Source: JAIQFF01 sp963788505 (GTDB lineage: Bacteria; Acidobacteriota; Terriglobia; Terriglobales; Acidobacteriaceae). From it: DNA of 64,000 nt. Shown piece by piece: positions 1-9,383 of this stretch. The notes beneath the pieces are model-generated. The model was not told the DNA's origin, did no database searches, and worked only from the letters and a program-made list of their open reading frames with translations. The stretch covers positions 620,001-684,000 of the forward strand of contig CAWBGY010000009.1 in the NCBI GenBank assembly GCA_963788505.1, read 5' to 3'. Each line of letters opens with the position of its first letter. Positions within the stretch are counted from its first letter, which is position 1. The translations under genes were made by a program, and so were the position numbers.

Positions 1-36
1 TGGCCGGGAAAATAATTTGAGATGTGAAGGAGCCCG

Positions 37-819
37 ATGAAAGTCGACCTCAGCAATCGGATCGCCATGGTTACCGGGGCAGCGGGAGCAATCGGCCGCT
101 CCGTCGCTCTGGCGCTGGCGGAGAACGGGGCAATCGTGGCGGCCACTGACCTGCACAGCCCCGAGCCGACCTGTCAGGAGATCCGCAAGCGCGGAGGCAA
201 GGCGTGCGGATATCCTGCGGACATTTCCGATCCTGCCGCGGTCAACGCGATGGTCGCGCAAATCGAATCTGATCTCGGGCCGGTTGACATCCTGGCGAAC
301 TGTGCGGGAGCCAGTTCCGGCGAGCACCGGTTTCCTGTCCACCAGTTTCCCGACTCGGAGTGGCACCGGATTCTGAGCGTCGACCTGGATGGCGTCTTCC
401 ATTGTTCCCGCGCGGTGTCGGCACAAATGGTCGAACGCCGCAGGGGGACCATCATCAACATCGCTTCAGCCTTTGGAATTGTGCCCGCGCGTCTACAGTC
501 CGCTCATGCCGCGGCCAAGGCGGGAGTCGTGAACCTGACCCGCGCCCACGCTTTGGAGATTGGCCAGTACGGCATACGGGTCAACGTAGTGGCGCCCGGT
601 TTGATCCTGACCGAAGACGCTAGTGCCGCTTTTTACAACCCGGAAAACAAGCAGCGTGCGGACAGCTGGCTGAGTCATATTCCGCTCGGCGTGCCCGGCC
701 AGACAGAGGACGTTGCGGCGGCGGTGCTTTTCCTGGCTTCGGATGCGGCAAAAAACGTTACCGGCCAGATTTTTGTCATTGATGGAGGATGGACCGCGGG
801 GTTCTCCCGCGACTGGTAA
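37..819 (+). CDS. SDR-family oxidoreductase with catalytic Tyr replaced by His
   Basis: A 260-residue classical short-chain dehydrogenase/reductase, a cytosolic NAD(P)-dependent oxidoreductase family. The Rossmann nucleotide loop TGAAGAIG lies at residues 13-20, NCAG at about 88-91, the active-site Ser at 144, and the C-terminal IDGGW motif is present. The usual Tyr of the YxxxK motif is His157 (codon CAT, one base from TAT); Lys161 is kept. Catalysis by the standard Ser-Tyr-Lys mechanism is therefore doubtful. The start is supported by AAGGAG four bases upstream of ATG. The gene lies 81 bp before a second SDR gene and ahead of a TonB receptor, so a role in catabolism of an imported sugar is likely but inferred. 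The substrate cannot be read from the sequence. Confidence 0.9.
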   Translation: MKVDLSNRIAMVTGAAGAIGRSVALALAENGAIVAATDLHSPEPTCQEIRKRGGKACGYPADISDPAAVNAMVAQIESDLGPVDILANCAGASSGEHRFPVHQFPDSEWHRILSVDLDGVFHCSRAVSAQMVERRRGTIINIASAFGIVPARLQSAHAAAKAGVVNLTRAHALEIGQYGIRVNVVAPGLILTEDASAAFYNPENKQRADSWLSHIPLGVPGQTEDVAAAVLFLASDAAKNVTGQIFVIDGGWTAGFSRDW

Positions 820-900
820 GGTTATGGCACGTCCCTGCTTGACTTCGGCTGTGCTTCAAGTCGCGGGGCGGGCTATTTTTTTCACACGGGAGTCATTGCT

Positions 901-1764
901 ATGAGCGAACCAGGCAGACTGGCGGGAAAACGAGCGCTGGTGACCGGAGCAGGAACTGGAATCGGCCGTGAGATTGCTCTCGAATTCGCGCGCCAGGGCG
1001 CCGATGTTGTAATTCACTACAGCCACGCCCCGGAAGGAGCGGAATCGGCCGCGCAGGAGGTCCGGACATTGGGCCGGCGGGCAACGATATTCAAGGCCGA
1101 TTTCAACGACGGCGGCTCGGCGAAAACTCTGGCGGACTTCGCTCTGGACTTTCTCGGCGGAATCGACTGCCTGATCAACAACGCTGGCATTACGTTCAAT
1201 TCTCCCTTTCTCAAGATCACATCCGAGGATCTGGATGTCCTGTTCAACGTCAACTTTCGGTCCCCCTTCCTGCTCACGCAAAAGCTTACCGAGCCGATGA
1301 TGAAGCAGGGGAGCGGAGCCATTTGCAACCTGGCCTCGATTCACGGATTGCAAGGTGCGCCGGAGCACTCGGCTTATGCCGCGACAAAGGGCGCCATTAT
1401 TGCCTACACCCGAGCGCTCGCGGTGGAGCTTGGACATCGAGGAGTGCGCGTCAACGCAATCGCTCCCGGATGGATCTCGGTCGAAGGCCATGCCACCGCG
1501 ATTCCGGGTTTTGATCTCAAGCAGGCCGCGGCGGATGCCCGGGAGCGGGTGCCGGTGGCCCGCTTCGGAGTTCCTCTCGACGTCGCCAAACTGGCCGCGT
1601 TTCTTTGCTCGGAGGATGCCGGCTTCATCGCCGGACAGACTTTCGTGGTCGATGGAGGGACAACGTCGCTCATGTCCCTGATGACGGACTTCCGGACTGA
1701 GTCGACGGCCCGGTTTGGAACCGGGTATATGCCGCACCGTAAACGGGAAACCCCCTCTTCCTGA
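901..1764 (+). CDS. SDR-family oxidoreductase
   Basis: A 287-residue classical SDR with an intact active site. TGAGTGIG nucleotide loop at residues 15-22, NNAG at about 93-96, catalytic Ser146, Tyr159 and Lys163 in SAYAATK, and VDGG near the C-terminus. These features match the glucose/3-oxoacyl-ACP reductase-like branch, but substrate is unassigned. The last 30 or so residues extend past the usual SDR end and look unstructured, so the 3' end may have drifted. A GGGAG ribosome site precedes the ATG. It follows the first SDR gene closely on the same strand, which suggests co-transcription and a shared pathway. The intact active site contrasts with the His-for-Tyr change in the upstream paralogue. 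Confidence 0.92.
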   Translation: MSEPGRLAGKRALVTGAGTGIGREIALEFARQGADVVIHYSHAPEGAESAAQEVRTLGRRATIFKADFNDGGSAKTLADFALDFLGGIDCLINNAGITFNSPFLKITSEDLDVLFNVNFRSPFLLTQKLTEPMMKQGSGAICNLASIHGLQGAPEHSAYAATKGAIIAYTRALAVELGHRGVRVNAIAPGWISVEGHATAIPGFDLKQAAADARERVPVARFGVPLDVAKLAAFLCSEDAGFIAGQTFVVDGGTTSLMSLMTDFRTESTARFGTGYMPHRKRETPSS

Positions 1765-2184
1765 ACTGAATGGCTTTGTATTGATACATCTTGTCTCCTC
1801 CATGTTGCGGCGACGATCCACGGGCCCCTGGCAAGTTTCCTCGCTTCAATTTCCCGCCATCCGGCGACCCCCCCTGCCCTCGGGCGCGGTCCGCGCGCAC
1901 GTGGCTTTCGGCACCGCCCTTACAGGTTGCGGCGCGTCTCCAGATTCCATATGTGGAAACATGTTGACCATAAAAGAAATCAGGCTTAACACACGTAACA
2001 GTACGCAATGAGATTTGGTGCGCGCGATTTGATCGATTGCAGGGCCAGACTTGGATTTTCATCGGCAGGCAGGATCACGAGGGATTCAAGTTGCGGTCGG
2101 CAGCCAATTTCAGAGCGTAAGCAGCAGGGCAACAGCAGCGCCGATTGGGCGTTCCGGCTGCCGGCAAAATCAGGAGGAGGCAAT
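1765..2184 (+). promoter_or_regulatory. Receptor upstream region with a small dyad and weak promoter
   Basis: This 420-bp gap has no convincing gene. Near its end is an inverted repeat TTCCA-N4-TGGAA (1945-1958), followed by TTGACC (1964-1969) and, 17 bases on, the weak -10-like TAACAC (1987-1992). This is compatible with a regulated promoter for the TonB receptor, but the -10 match is poor. Confidence 0.25.
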
Positions 2185-5100
2185 ATGCAATCTGGACTTA
2201 CTTTGTCCTCGCGAATTTCGAAGTTGGCGGCACTTGGTGCAGTCTTCATAGTTTGGGTGCTGATGGGGATTGCCAACAGCTACGCCCAAGTCACCACGGC
2301 GACAATTCTCGGAACTGTGACCGATCCGAGCGGGGCCGTGGTTGAGGGAGCAACTGTCACAGCGAGAAATGAACTCACTGGGTTCTCCCGCTCGGCGACG
2401 AGCGGCGCCGATGGATCGTACCTGATCCAGTTCCTGCCAATCGGCAAGGATTACCGGGTGGAATCGCAGCACAACGGATTCAAGACTGATCTCAGACAGG
2501 GAATTGTCCTCCAGGTCGGGGAAAACCTGAGAGTGGATATTCACCTCGAAGTGGGAGAAATCGCGCAGAGAGTGGAGGTCACTTCCAGCGTGCCGTTGAT
2601 CGACACCTATTCGGCGACCAACGGTGAGGTGGTTGACTCCGTGAGGCTCACCGAGCTGCCCCTGAACGGGCGGAGTCCGTTACAGCTGGCTTCGACAGTC
2701 GCCGGCGCCACGGTTGTCTCGGTGCCCATCGATCTGTCGGGCGGGAGCCGCGGTGGAGCCTACATAAACGTGAATGGCTCGATCAAGGAATCCATGGACC
2801 AGCAACTCGACGGCATTCGTTTCGCGGGAGCTTACAGCAACTCGGGACTCGACTACCCTAATCCGGATGCGCTGGCGGAATTCAAGCTCATCACCAATCC
2901 GCTGAGCGCCGAGTATGGCATGTGGTCGGGCGCCGTTTTCACGGCGGTGGTCAAGTCAGGCACGAACTCGATTCATGGCGAGGCTTTCGAGTTTCTGCGC
3001 AATACCAGCCTCAACGCGCGGAATTACTTTGCCAGCAGAAACACTCCGTATCATCAGAATCAATTCGGAGTAAGCGCGGGCGGTCCAATCATTCGTAACC
3101 GGCTGTTCTGGTTTGGTTCTTATCAGGGCTTGAGAATCAGCCAGGAGTCGTTGATTTCCTCAGTACCGTTGACCGCCGACGAGCGCCAGGGGCTCATCAC
3201 CAGCGCGACTCCTGTCAAAGATCCCGCTACCGGGCTTCCCTTTTCGCAGAATTCCGCGGGACAGTATGTGATCCCGACCAATCGATTCGACCCGGTATCC
3301 AGTTATCTTCTGAACAATTTCATTCCCGTGGCGCCGCCAGGCGGCACGATTTTTACTTCGAGCGCCAGCACAAACAACGCTGATCAAGGCGTGGGTAAAA
3401 TCGACTTCAACATTTCGCGCTCGGATCAATTGAACGGTATGGTGTTTTACGAACGGGTGGTGCCTTTGAATGCCTTCCCCACCGGGCCTTACGCCGGGTA
3501 TGGATCGTATAAAGCGAGCGGTCCGCAGACCGACATTGCAATTTCGGAGACGCATACCTTCAGTCCGACTCTCATCAACGAAGCGCGCTTCGGCTACGCT
3601 GCTCAACACGAGACGCGAAGCGAAGTCGATGGCACATCGCCTGCAACCATGGGCATTAACGGCTGGGATTACGACTACTGGTACCAGAATCATCCTTCCG
3701 TCCCCATGGTTTCTCCGACCATTGGTGTGGCAGGCCGTTTCACCATGGGCGACTACGGTGCCAACAACTGGATTGAAGGCGGCACCAACTGGCAAGCTTC
3801 CGACTTTGTGACCTGGCTCAAGGGGAAGCACAACATGAAGATGGGCGTCGACTTGTACCGCCGCCAACATCACCTCGATGTGGACGAAGTCCAGACCGGC
3901 GATCTCGGCTTTGATGGGACGAAATCCGGTAACCCCACAGCCGATTTTCTGTTGGGCGCCCTCGACAGCGCGTTGCGCATCCAGTACGTGTTCAATCCAG
4001 GCTACGAATCCTGGAGCCGCATGTTCTTCTTTCAGGACGATTGGAAAGTAAGGCGTAACCTTACCTTGAATCTCGGCCTGCGATACGAACTCCACGAACC
4101 GTTCAAGGAGTACCGGGCCAATTCCTCAGAGTTTCACCTGGGAGCGCCCGGCTTCGGCACTTTCGATTTCCCGGCATATTATGCGGGCGTCCATTCCACA
4201 GTGTTTCCGTTCGCCCCGTTGGGGATGGTGTACCCCGGCGACGTTACGCCGGACTATCCCGATGGCGTGCCGGCGAACCTGATACCGACCGACAAGAAGC
4301 AGATTCAACCCCGCATCGGCCTGGCCTGGGATCCATTCGGGAACGGGAAAACCGCCGTGCGGGCAAGCGCCGGGCTCTTTACCGACGCGTTGTCGGCCTG
4401 GTCAACCTCATTTGCCGGCAACAATCTCCCCTACATCGCGATCAATTCGAACCCGGACCCTCCGGGCACTCTGAGCGATCCCTACGCCGGTCTGCCAGCC
4501 TTCCCCCAGGTTTCCGCGTCGAGCATTCGAACCGACCCGGCGTTCTTCCAACTGCAAAGCGACGCTACCTCCTGGCCCAAGAATTTTGTGCATCCCCGGA
4601 TTACGTCGCTCACCTTCGGCGTTCAACAGCAGCTCACGTCTAACCTGATGATCGAGGTTGGTTACGTCGGGAAGCTCACTCGCCATCAAGAGTTGTGGGT
4701 GTCCCGCAACCTGGCGGTTTTCATCCCGGGTATCGATCCAGGGACCGGCCAGCCTTATTCCACTACGGCGAACATCCAGCAAAGAAGGCTTATTGATCCC
4801 GGGCAGTTGGGCGCAATCGGCCAGTATCAATCGGTGGGCAACGCCAGCTTTAACTCGCTGCAATCCACCGTTCGGTATCGCAGGTCCGGCTTTACTTTGA
4901 CCAACTCCTATACCTATTCACATTCCATTGACATCGCGAGCTGCGACTTCGCCTGTCTCGCCGGCCAGGATCCGAACAATCTGGTCGGAAGCCGGGGTTC
5001 GTCGGATTTCGATCGGCGGCACGTCGATGGACTCTCGTTGGTGTATGAGGTACCCAGTCCTTACCGCGGGGGCAATTCGTTCCTGGGACAGGTATTCAAT

Positions 5101-5565
5101 CACTGGGAAGTCACCGGGCTGATGGAAGCCTCGACCGGGGCCCCCTTCTCCATACTCGACGGCTACGACGCCTCCTTGACTGGCGCCGGATCTCCGTTGG
5201 GCGGAACTCAGGGCCGGCCAAATCAAATCGGAGATCCCAACTTGAGTGGCAGCCGTTCGCGAGCTCAGAAGATCGCCGAGTGGTTCAATCCGGCAGCTTT
5301 TCAAATCAACCAGCCGGGCACCTACGGAACGAGTGGCCGGAACAGCCTGTACGGTCCTGGCTCTTTCAACACTGATCTCGGACTGTTCAAGAACTTCGTC
5401 ATTCGCGAAGGGATGCGTCTGCAGTTCAGGTCCGAGTTCTTTAATGTGTTTAACAACGTCAACCTGGGGAATCCGAACAACTCGATGCTATCGCCGACAA
5501 TCGGTAGTATCAGCAGCGCCGGCCCTCCCCGCATTATCCAATTCGGGCTGAAGCTCGGTTGGTAA
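2185..5565 (+). CDS. Oar-like TonB-dependent receptor
   Basis: About 1126 residues. Predicted outer-membrane active transporter of the Oar/SusC-like type common in Acidobacteriota, energised by TonB. I chose ATG 2185 because AGGAGG lies just upstream and it gives a clean signal peptide (hydrophobic stretch ending NSYAQ at about residue 35); the frame is open further upstream to 2008, without a signal peptide. After the signal comes a carboxypeptidase-regulatory-like beta-sandwich (ATILGTVTDPSGAVVEGA, about 38-120), then a plug with LPLNGRSPLQL, then a long beta-barrel ending in an aromatic residue (KLGW). The cargo is unknown. Its place before an alpha-galactosidase gene suggests oligosaccharide uptake. 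A terminator follows the gene. Confidence 0.93.
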   Translation: MQSGLTLSSRISKLAALGAVFIVWVLMGIANSYAQVTTATILGTVTDPSGAVVEGATVTARNELTGFSRSATSGADGSYLIQFLPIGKDYRVESQHNGFKTDLRQGIVLQVGENLRVDIHLEVGEIAQRVEVTSSVPLIDTYSATNGEVVDSVRLTELPLNGRSPLQLASTVAGATVVSVPIDLSGGSRGGAYINVNGSIKESMDQQLDGIRFAGAYSNSGLDYPNPDALAEFKLITNPLSAEYGMWSGAVFTAVVKSGTNSIHGEAFEFLRNTSLNARNYFASRNTPYHQNQFGVSAGGPIIRNRLFWFGSYQGLRISQESLISSVPLTADERQGLITSATPVKDPATGLPFSQNSAGQYVIPTNRFDPVSSYLLNNFIPVAPPGGTIFTSSASTNNADQGVGKIDFNISRSDQLNGMVFYERVVPLNAFPTGPYAGYGSYKASGPQTDIAISETHTFSPTLINEARFGYAAQHETRSEVDGTSPATMGINGWDYDYWYQNHPSVPMVSPTIGVAGRFTMGDYGANNWIEGGTNWQASDFVTWLKGKHNMKMGVDLYRRQHHLDVDEVQTGDLGFDGTKSGNPTADFLLGALDSALRIQYVFNPGYESWSRMFFFQDDWKVRRNLTLNLGLRYELHEPFKEYRANSSEFHLGAPGFGTFDFPAYYAGVHSTVFPFAPLGMVYPGDVTPDYPDGVPANLIPTDKKQIQPRIGLAWDPFGNGKTAVRASAGLFTDALSAWSTSFAGNNLPYIAINSNPDPPGTLSDPYAGLPAFPQVSASSIRTDPAFFQLQSDATSWPKNFVHPRITSLTFGVQQQLTSNLMIEVGYVGKLTRHQELWVSRNLAVFIPGIDPGTGQPYSTTANIQQRRLIDPGQLGAIGQYQSVGNASFNSLQSTVRYRRSGFTLTNSYTYSHSIDIASCDFACLAGQDPNNLVGSRGSSDFDRRHVDGLSLVYEVPSPYRGGNSFLGQVFNHWEVTGLMEASTGAPFSILDGYDASLTGAGSPLGGTQGRPNQIGDPNLSGSRSRAQKIAEWFNPAAFQINQPGTYGTSGRNSLYGPGSFNTDLGLFKNFVIREGMRLQFRSEFFNVFNNVNLGNPNNSMLSPTIGSISSAGPPRIIQFGLKLGW

Positions 5566-5586
5566 TGGTAATCGGTCGCTGACCAG

Positions 5587-5623
5587 GGGGCCTTGGCGCG
5601 AAATGCGCAGGGCCCCGCTTTTT
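5587..5623 (+). terminator. Rho-independent terminator after the TonB receptor
   Basis: GGGGCCTT, a single-base bulge, GCGC, loop GAAAT, then GCGC and AGGGCCCC form a 12-bp stem, followed by GC and five T. It lies 22 bp after the receptor stop codon. It also argues that the next gene starts downstream, at 5696, not inside this hairpin. Confidence 0.8.
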
Positions 5624-5695
5624 CGTGTAAGAGAAAACAAGCGGGGCGAAGTTGGACGAGCTTCGCAGAGCGACATGAATCGGGGAGATTCCGGA

Positions 5696-8251
5696 ATGCG
5701 AAGAAGCACGCTGTTTCTCGGCACGGTATTGAGTATCACCGTTCTGGCTGTCCTGCCGCCTTCGCTCTTCTCGCAGGAAGCACCAGCCAGCCGAGAGACG
5801 TCGTTTAACCGCTCGTGGGCAGAAAGAGCGTTCGCCGACACGCCTACTGCGGCAGCGCCGGCCAACCGGATCGTCATTATTCATGAAAGCGCTCTGGGTG
5901 ATACCAAGAAGGACCTTTCTTCGGGCGGCAGCAGGATGCAGTTGGGCGAAAAGCCATACACCAGCGGCCTGGGAGTCAGCCCGCAAAGTGTAATCCGGGT
6001 TGAGCTGGCTAAACCGGCATCCCGGTTCACGGCCGACATTGGGGTGGATCGCCCTTATGCCTCAGCCAATTCTTCCGTGAGATTCTCGGTGGAGGTGGGC
6101 GGGAAGAAGGTCTTTGCCAGTGATTTCATGAAGTCATCGGCCGGGCCGCGCACCATCGACGTCCCTCTAGAAGGTGCGCGGACCTTTGATCTGGTTGTGG
6201 AGGGAGCGCATGAGAACAAAGGATTCGCTCCCGCCGACTGGGCGGATGCGAAGGTGCTGCTTCAGGATGGTGAACGCCTGGGGATTGACGACCTTGCCGA
6301 CCAATGGGACGTCGAAAGCGATCTGCCATTTTCCTTCATGCTGGCCGGTCAATCATCCCGCGAATTTCTCGGCCAATGGAAGCGGGATGTTCATGTGAAG
6401 CAACTCGACAACAACCGGGTCGAGCGCACCGTTTCTCTGCAGGATCCCAAGAGCGGTTTGGAAGTGCGGGCGGTTGCCATTATTTATACCGACACTCCGG
6501 GAGTTGATTGGACTTTGTATCTTTCCAACCACGGCACCGCGGACACCGCCGTCATCGAGAAACTGAACGCCATGGATGTAACGGTCGACCCGGGGGTCGG
6601 CACAACTCCGCTGCTGCAAAGGTTGCAGGGGAGTGATGCTTTGGCGAACGACTGGCAGCCGTATGACGACGCGCTGAAGCCGGGGCAGAAAATCGAGTTC
6701 GGGCCAACCCGCGGCAGGTCCTCGGAGGGCGCCTGTCCATTTTTCAATCTTCGCTATGGCGGCGGAGGCGTTATCACCGCCGTCGGTTGGTCCGGCGACT
6801 GGAGCGCCGCAACCGAATGGCAAAAGGATGGCAAGTTACACCTGCAAGCCGGTTTGCGGAACCTGCACCTCAAGTTGCATCCGGGTGAGAGTATCCGAAG
6901 CCCGCGCATCATGCAGCTCTATTGGTTTGGAGCCGATCAGTTCCACGGCTACAACCTCTTTCGCGACACCATGTTCAGCCACATCATGCCCAGAATCGAT
7001 GGGGCCGTCGTCGTCCCTCCGATCGTCCATTTGAGTACTTCGTTCTACGAATTTAACGAAAGCACCGAAGCCGATGTCTTGTCGCATCTGGAATCGATCA
7101 AGGGCTTAGGATTTGAAATGCTGTGGCTCGACGCCTACTGGACCAAGGGCGGATTTCCTGAGGGCATGGGGAACTACGGTTTTCCCATCCAGCGGGTAGA
7201 ACCCGCCGACCGCTTTCCGCACGGCCTGAAGCCGATCAGCGACGCAGCCCATCGGGACGGCATGGGATTCGTGGTCTGGTTCGAACCGGAACGCGTGTAC
7301 CGGGGAACCTACCTGGCCAAAGAACATCCGGATTGGGTCATTACTCCGAGCAACGCCGACAACGGCCTGTACAACCTGGGCTTGCCGGCGGCACGCGAAT
7401 ACATGACCAGGTACCTGATCGCCGCCATCAAGGAATACGGCATCGACGGCTTGCGGATTGATTACAACATCAGCCCGGGAGCTTACTGGAAGCAGGTCGA
7501 TGACAAAGATCCTGATCGCGCCGGCCTGGCGGAAATTCGCTACATTGAGGGTCTTTATAAGATGTGGGATGACATTCGCGCGGCTTATCCCCATCTCTTT
7601 ATCGATAACTGTGCCAGCGGCGGGCGGCGCATCGACCTGGAGACCGCCTCCCGCTCGATTCCCCTCTGGCGAACTGACGGCACCATTGAACCGCTCTTGC
7701 GACTGGACTTCAACCAGGCCGCGCTGCAGAACCAGGTGATGACCGCCGGCCTCAGCCGGTACGTGCCCTTCAGCACCAGCGGCGAGATGGGAGCCACACC
7801 GTATCTGTTTCGTAGTGGCTTCAACGCAGGCATTTCCTTCAGCGAAGACGTTCGCCCGGCATCCTACCCTCGCGACCTGCTCAAGCAGGCTATCGAAGAA
7901 GGCAAGCGTATCCGTAAATATTACTTCGGAAACTTTTATCCGCTGAACGAAGTCACGACCAGCCCGGAAGACTGGTGCGTACTGCAATACCACAGACCGG
8001 CTGAGCAGGACGGCATGATCATGGCATTCCGTCGGGACCAGTCGCCATATGACAGTTACCACAGTGTGCTGAACGAGATCGTGCCAGAGGCAAAATACGA
8101 GGTGAGCTACCACCCTGCCTACGGCCCAGGCAAGACTGTCACAATGAACGGGATTGACCTTCAGCATCTCACTCTTGAAATCACCGATTCACCCGGTTCA
8201 CTACTGATTGAATACAAAAGAGTCCCGCTGTCTGGTCCGCCCTTGCGATGA
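5696..8251 (+). CDS. Secreted NPCBM-GH36 alpha-galactosidase
   Basis: About 851 residues. Predicted secreted enzyme cleaving terminal alpha-galactosides. The start at 5696 has GGGGAG upstream and gives a signal peptide ending near SLFSQ; an earlier in-frame ATG (5675) would lengthen the N-terminus. An NPCBM-type carbohydrate-binding module occupies about residues 50-195. The melibiase (GH36/clan GH-D) barrel follows, with MLWLDAYW, the nucleophile region GLRIDYN (Asp589), DNCASGGRRID, and the acid/base region LWRTDG (Asp661). These assignments follow the family pattern. The enzyme lies directly after a TonB receptor gene, consistent with hydrolysis of a galactoside before or during uptake. 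The intervening terminator suggests it may have its own promoter. Confidence 0.92.
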   Translation: MRRSTLFLGTVLSITVLAVLPPSLFSQEAPASRETSFNRSWAERAFADTPTAAAPANRIVIIHESALGDTKKDLSSGGSRMQLGEKPYTSGLGVSPQSVIRVELAKPASRFTADIGVDRPYASANSSVRFSVEVGGKKVFASDFMKSSAGPRTIDVPLEGARTFDLVVEGAHENKGFAPADWADAKVLLQDGERLGIDDLADQWDVESDLPFSFMLAGQSSREFLGQWKRDVHVKQLDNNRVERTVSLQDPKSGLEVRAVAIIYTDTPGVDWTLYLSNHGTADTAVIEKLNAMDVTVDPGVGTTPLLQRLQGSDALANDWQPYDDALKPGQKIEFGPTRGRSSEGACPFFNLRYGGGGVITAVGWSGDWSAATEWQKDGKLHLQAGLRNLHLKLHPGESIRSPRIMQLYWFGADQFHGYNLFRDTMFSHIMPRIDGAVVVPPIVHLSTSFYEFNESTEADVLSHLESIKGLGFEMLWLDAYWTKGGFPEGMGNYGFPIQRVEPADRFPHGLKPISDAAHRDGMGFVVWFEPERVYRGTYLAKEHPDWVITPSNADNGLYNLGLPAAREYMTRYLIAAIKEYGIDGLRIDYNISPGAYWKQVDDKDPDRAGLAEIRYIEGLYKMWDDIRAAYPHLFIDNCASGGRRIDLETASRSIPLWRTDGTIEPLLRLDFNQAALQNQVMTAGLSRYVPFSTSGEMGATPYLFRSGFNAGISFSEDVRPASYPRDLLKQAIEEGKRIRKYYFGNFYPLNEVTTSPEDWCVLQYHRPAEQDGMIMAFRRDQSPYDSYHSVLNEIVPEAKYEVSYHPAYGPGKTVTMNGIDLQHLTLEITDSPGSLLIEYKRVPLSGPPLR

Positions 8252-8318
8252 GGTGGAAGGCCCCGCCCTTCAAGACTTTGTCTCTTGCTTGGAGTGCGGA
8301 ACGTGGAGGAGGCTTGTG

Positions 8319-8445
8319 CCCATGGCACGTAGGTTTGTTCGGTGATGGCCGCTTCTCGGCAGGCCTGCCCGGCGGGCTTGTGATTGGCTACTTCAACTTC
8401 GATCTGTCGAAGGATTGCGACGATCTGTTCAGCAGTGTGTTTCAT
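8319..8445 (-). pseudogene. IS3-family OrfA N-terminal fragment
   Basis: The first ~42 residues read from an ATG at 8445 (MKHTAEQIVAILRQIE, then ACREAAITEQTY) match the helix-turn-helix start of IS3-family OrfA transposases. The protein then runs into unrelated sequence where the YRW of the family is expected. There is no OrfB, and I saw no terminal inverted repeats. This is a short scar from an old insertion. Confidence 0.7.
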
Positions 8446-8666
8446 GCCTCGATCAGCACAAATTGGATATTCTTGTTGCGCTGTTTGGAAATCGGCGTGC
8501 GAACCGACTTCTCGGCTGGACTTCTTTCGTCACCGCAGAGCCCGCAGTAACTGATCGCTTGTCGGATCGATGGGAAGCGCGAAATCTCGCCCATCTCCAG
8601 AGCCCAGGTCAGTGCAGTAAATGGGCCCGACTCCTGGAACAGTTCTAAGCCTTTTGATTCTCGCGG

Positions 8667-9050
8667 TCAGCCGGGATCTCGCTGCAGTGATCTCACGAGG
8701 TCTCGTTCCGTTTTCTGCAGTCGCGCGATCGTATCCCGGCTCAGTCGGAGCAGGGGTCGAATACTCTCACTCACTTCTTCGTTGCTCGCGAGCAGTTCGC
8801 GGAAATATCCCACTTTGTGAAGCCGCTGCTTGTTGTGAGTCACTCCGGTTTCAATGAGCAAACCTGAGATCCGATTCTTTGTTTGCACCATCTGCCGTAC
8901 CAGCAAATAGCGGTAGGCAACGTTCGCCGTCTGTCCCGAATCTCGGTTGGTGCCATGTAGCATTCCGGCAGAAAGTCGCAGCGCAAGCAATCGGCGATCT
9001 TGCCGGCGTCGACCCGATCGTTCTTTTTCTTGGCAGCTGCGATTGCGAAG
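8667..9050 (-). pseudogene. IS110-family transposase fragment, frameshifted
   Basis: Reading leftward from about 9050, one frame encodes FAIAAAKKKNDRVDAGKIAD and continues to PTEIRDRR near 8926. A second frame resumes with YLLVRQMVQTKNRISGLL near 8915 and ends in LQKTERDLVRSLQRDP. Together these are the end of the DEDD (RuvC-like) domain and the following coiled region of an IS110-family transposase. One frameshift lies near 8920. The N-terminal catalytic residues and the whole transposase_20 domain are missing, so it cannot be active. It abuts the integrase fragment at 9053 and was probably truncated by the same rearrangements. Confidence 0.8.
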
Positions 9051-9052
9051 AC

Positions 9053-9220
9053 GTGAAGGTCGTGCAAGAGAGCTCGCGTCACGCAAACAGCAGGATCACG
9101 CTGGATGTGTACACGCAAGGCCTGATGCCGACGAAGCGCTTGGCCCAAGGACGCGTGGTAAAATCCTTGTTGGCCCCGCGTGGCCACATGCCGGGAACGT
9201 CTGTTGTTGCAAGTGCTTGA
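9053..9220 (+). pseudogene. Tyrosine recombinase (integrase) C-terminal fragment
   Basis: The frame from 9053 reads VKVVQESSRHANSRITLDVY and then TQGLMPTKRLAQGRVVKSLL before a stop at 9218-9220. RHANSRITLDVYTQ is the C-terminal catalytic segment of XerC/phage-type integrases, with the conserved His and the nucleophilic Tyr. Everything upstream is missing and replaced by the IS110 fragment. The stop lies 10 bp before tRNA-Val. Integrases often sit beside tRNA genes, although normally at the tRNA 3' end; here the fragment is on the 5' side. Confidence 0.75.
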
Positions 9221-9230
9221 AAATAAACGT

Positions 9231-9307
9231 AGGCGCGTAGCTCAGTTGGTTAGAGCGCTACCTTGACACGGTAGAGGTCGCTGGTTCGAGTCCAGTCGTG
9301 CCTACCA
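9231..9307 (+). tRNA. tRNA-Val(GAC)
   Basis: A full cloverleaf can be drawn. Acceptor AGGCGCG pairs with CGTGCCT (one G-T), then discriminator A and an encoded CCA. D stem GCTC/GAGC, anticodon stem CTACC/GGTAG with loop TTGACAC (anticodon GAC, valine), and T arm GCTGG-TTCGAGT-CCAGT. Length 77 nt. It is flanked on its 5' side by an integrase remnant and other mobile-element scars. Confidence 0.95.
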
Positions 9308-9383
9308 TCTATCTCAAACACTTGCGAAAGCCTTCCTGGAAGATCTGGGTCCATCCTTCCCAGACAGATGGCGACCGGATGCG

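Noticed and set aside
3160..4095. 311-residue minus-strand frame within the first TonB receptor
   Set aside because: Antisense shadow of barrel sequence, with no start context or domain.
7106..8167. 353-residue minus-strand frame within the GH36 gene
   Set aside because: Antisense to the clearly coding GH36 catalytic domain; no recognisable protein features.
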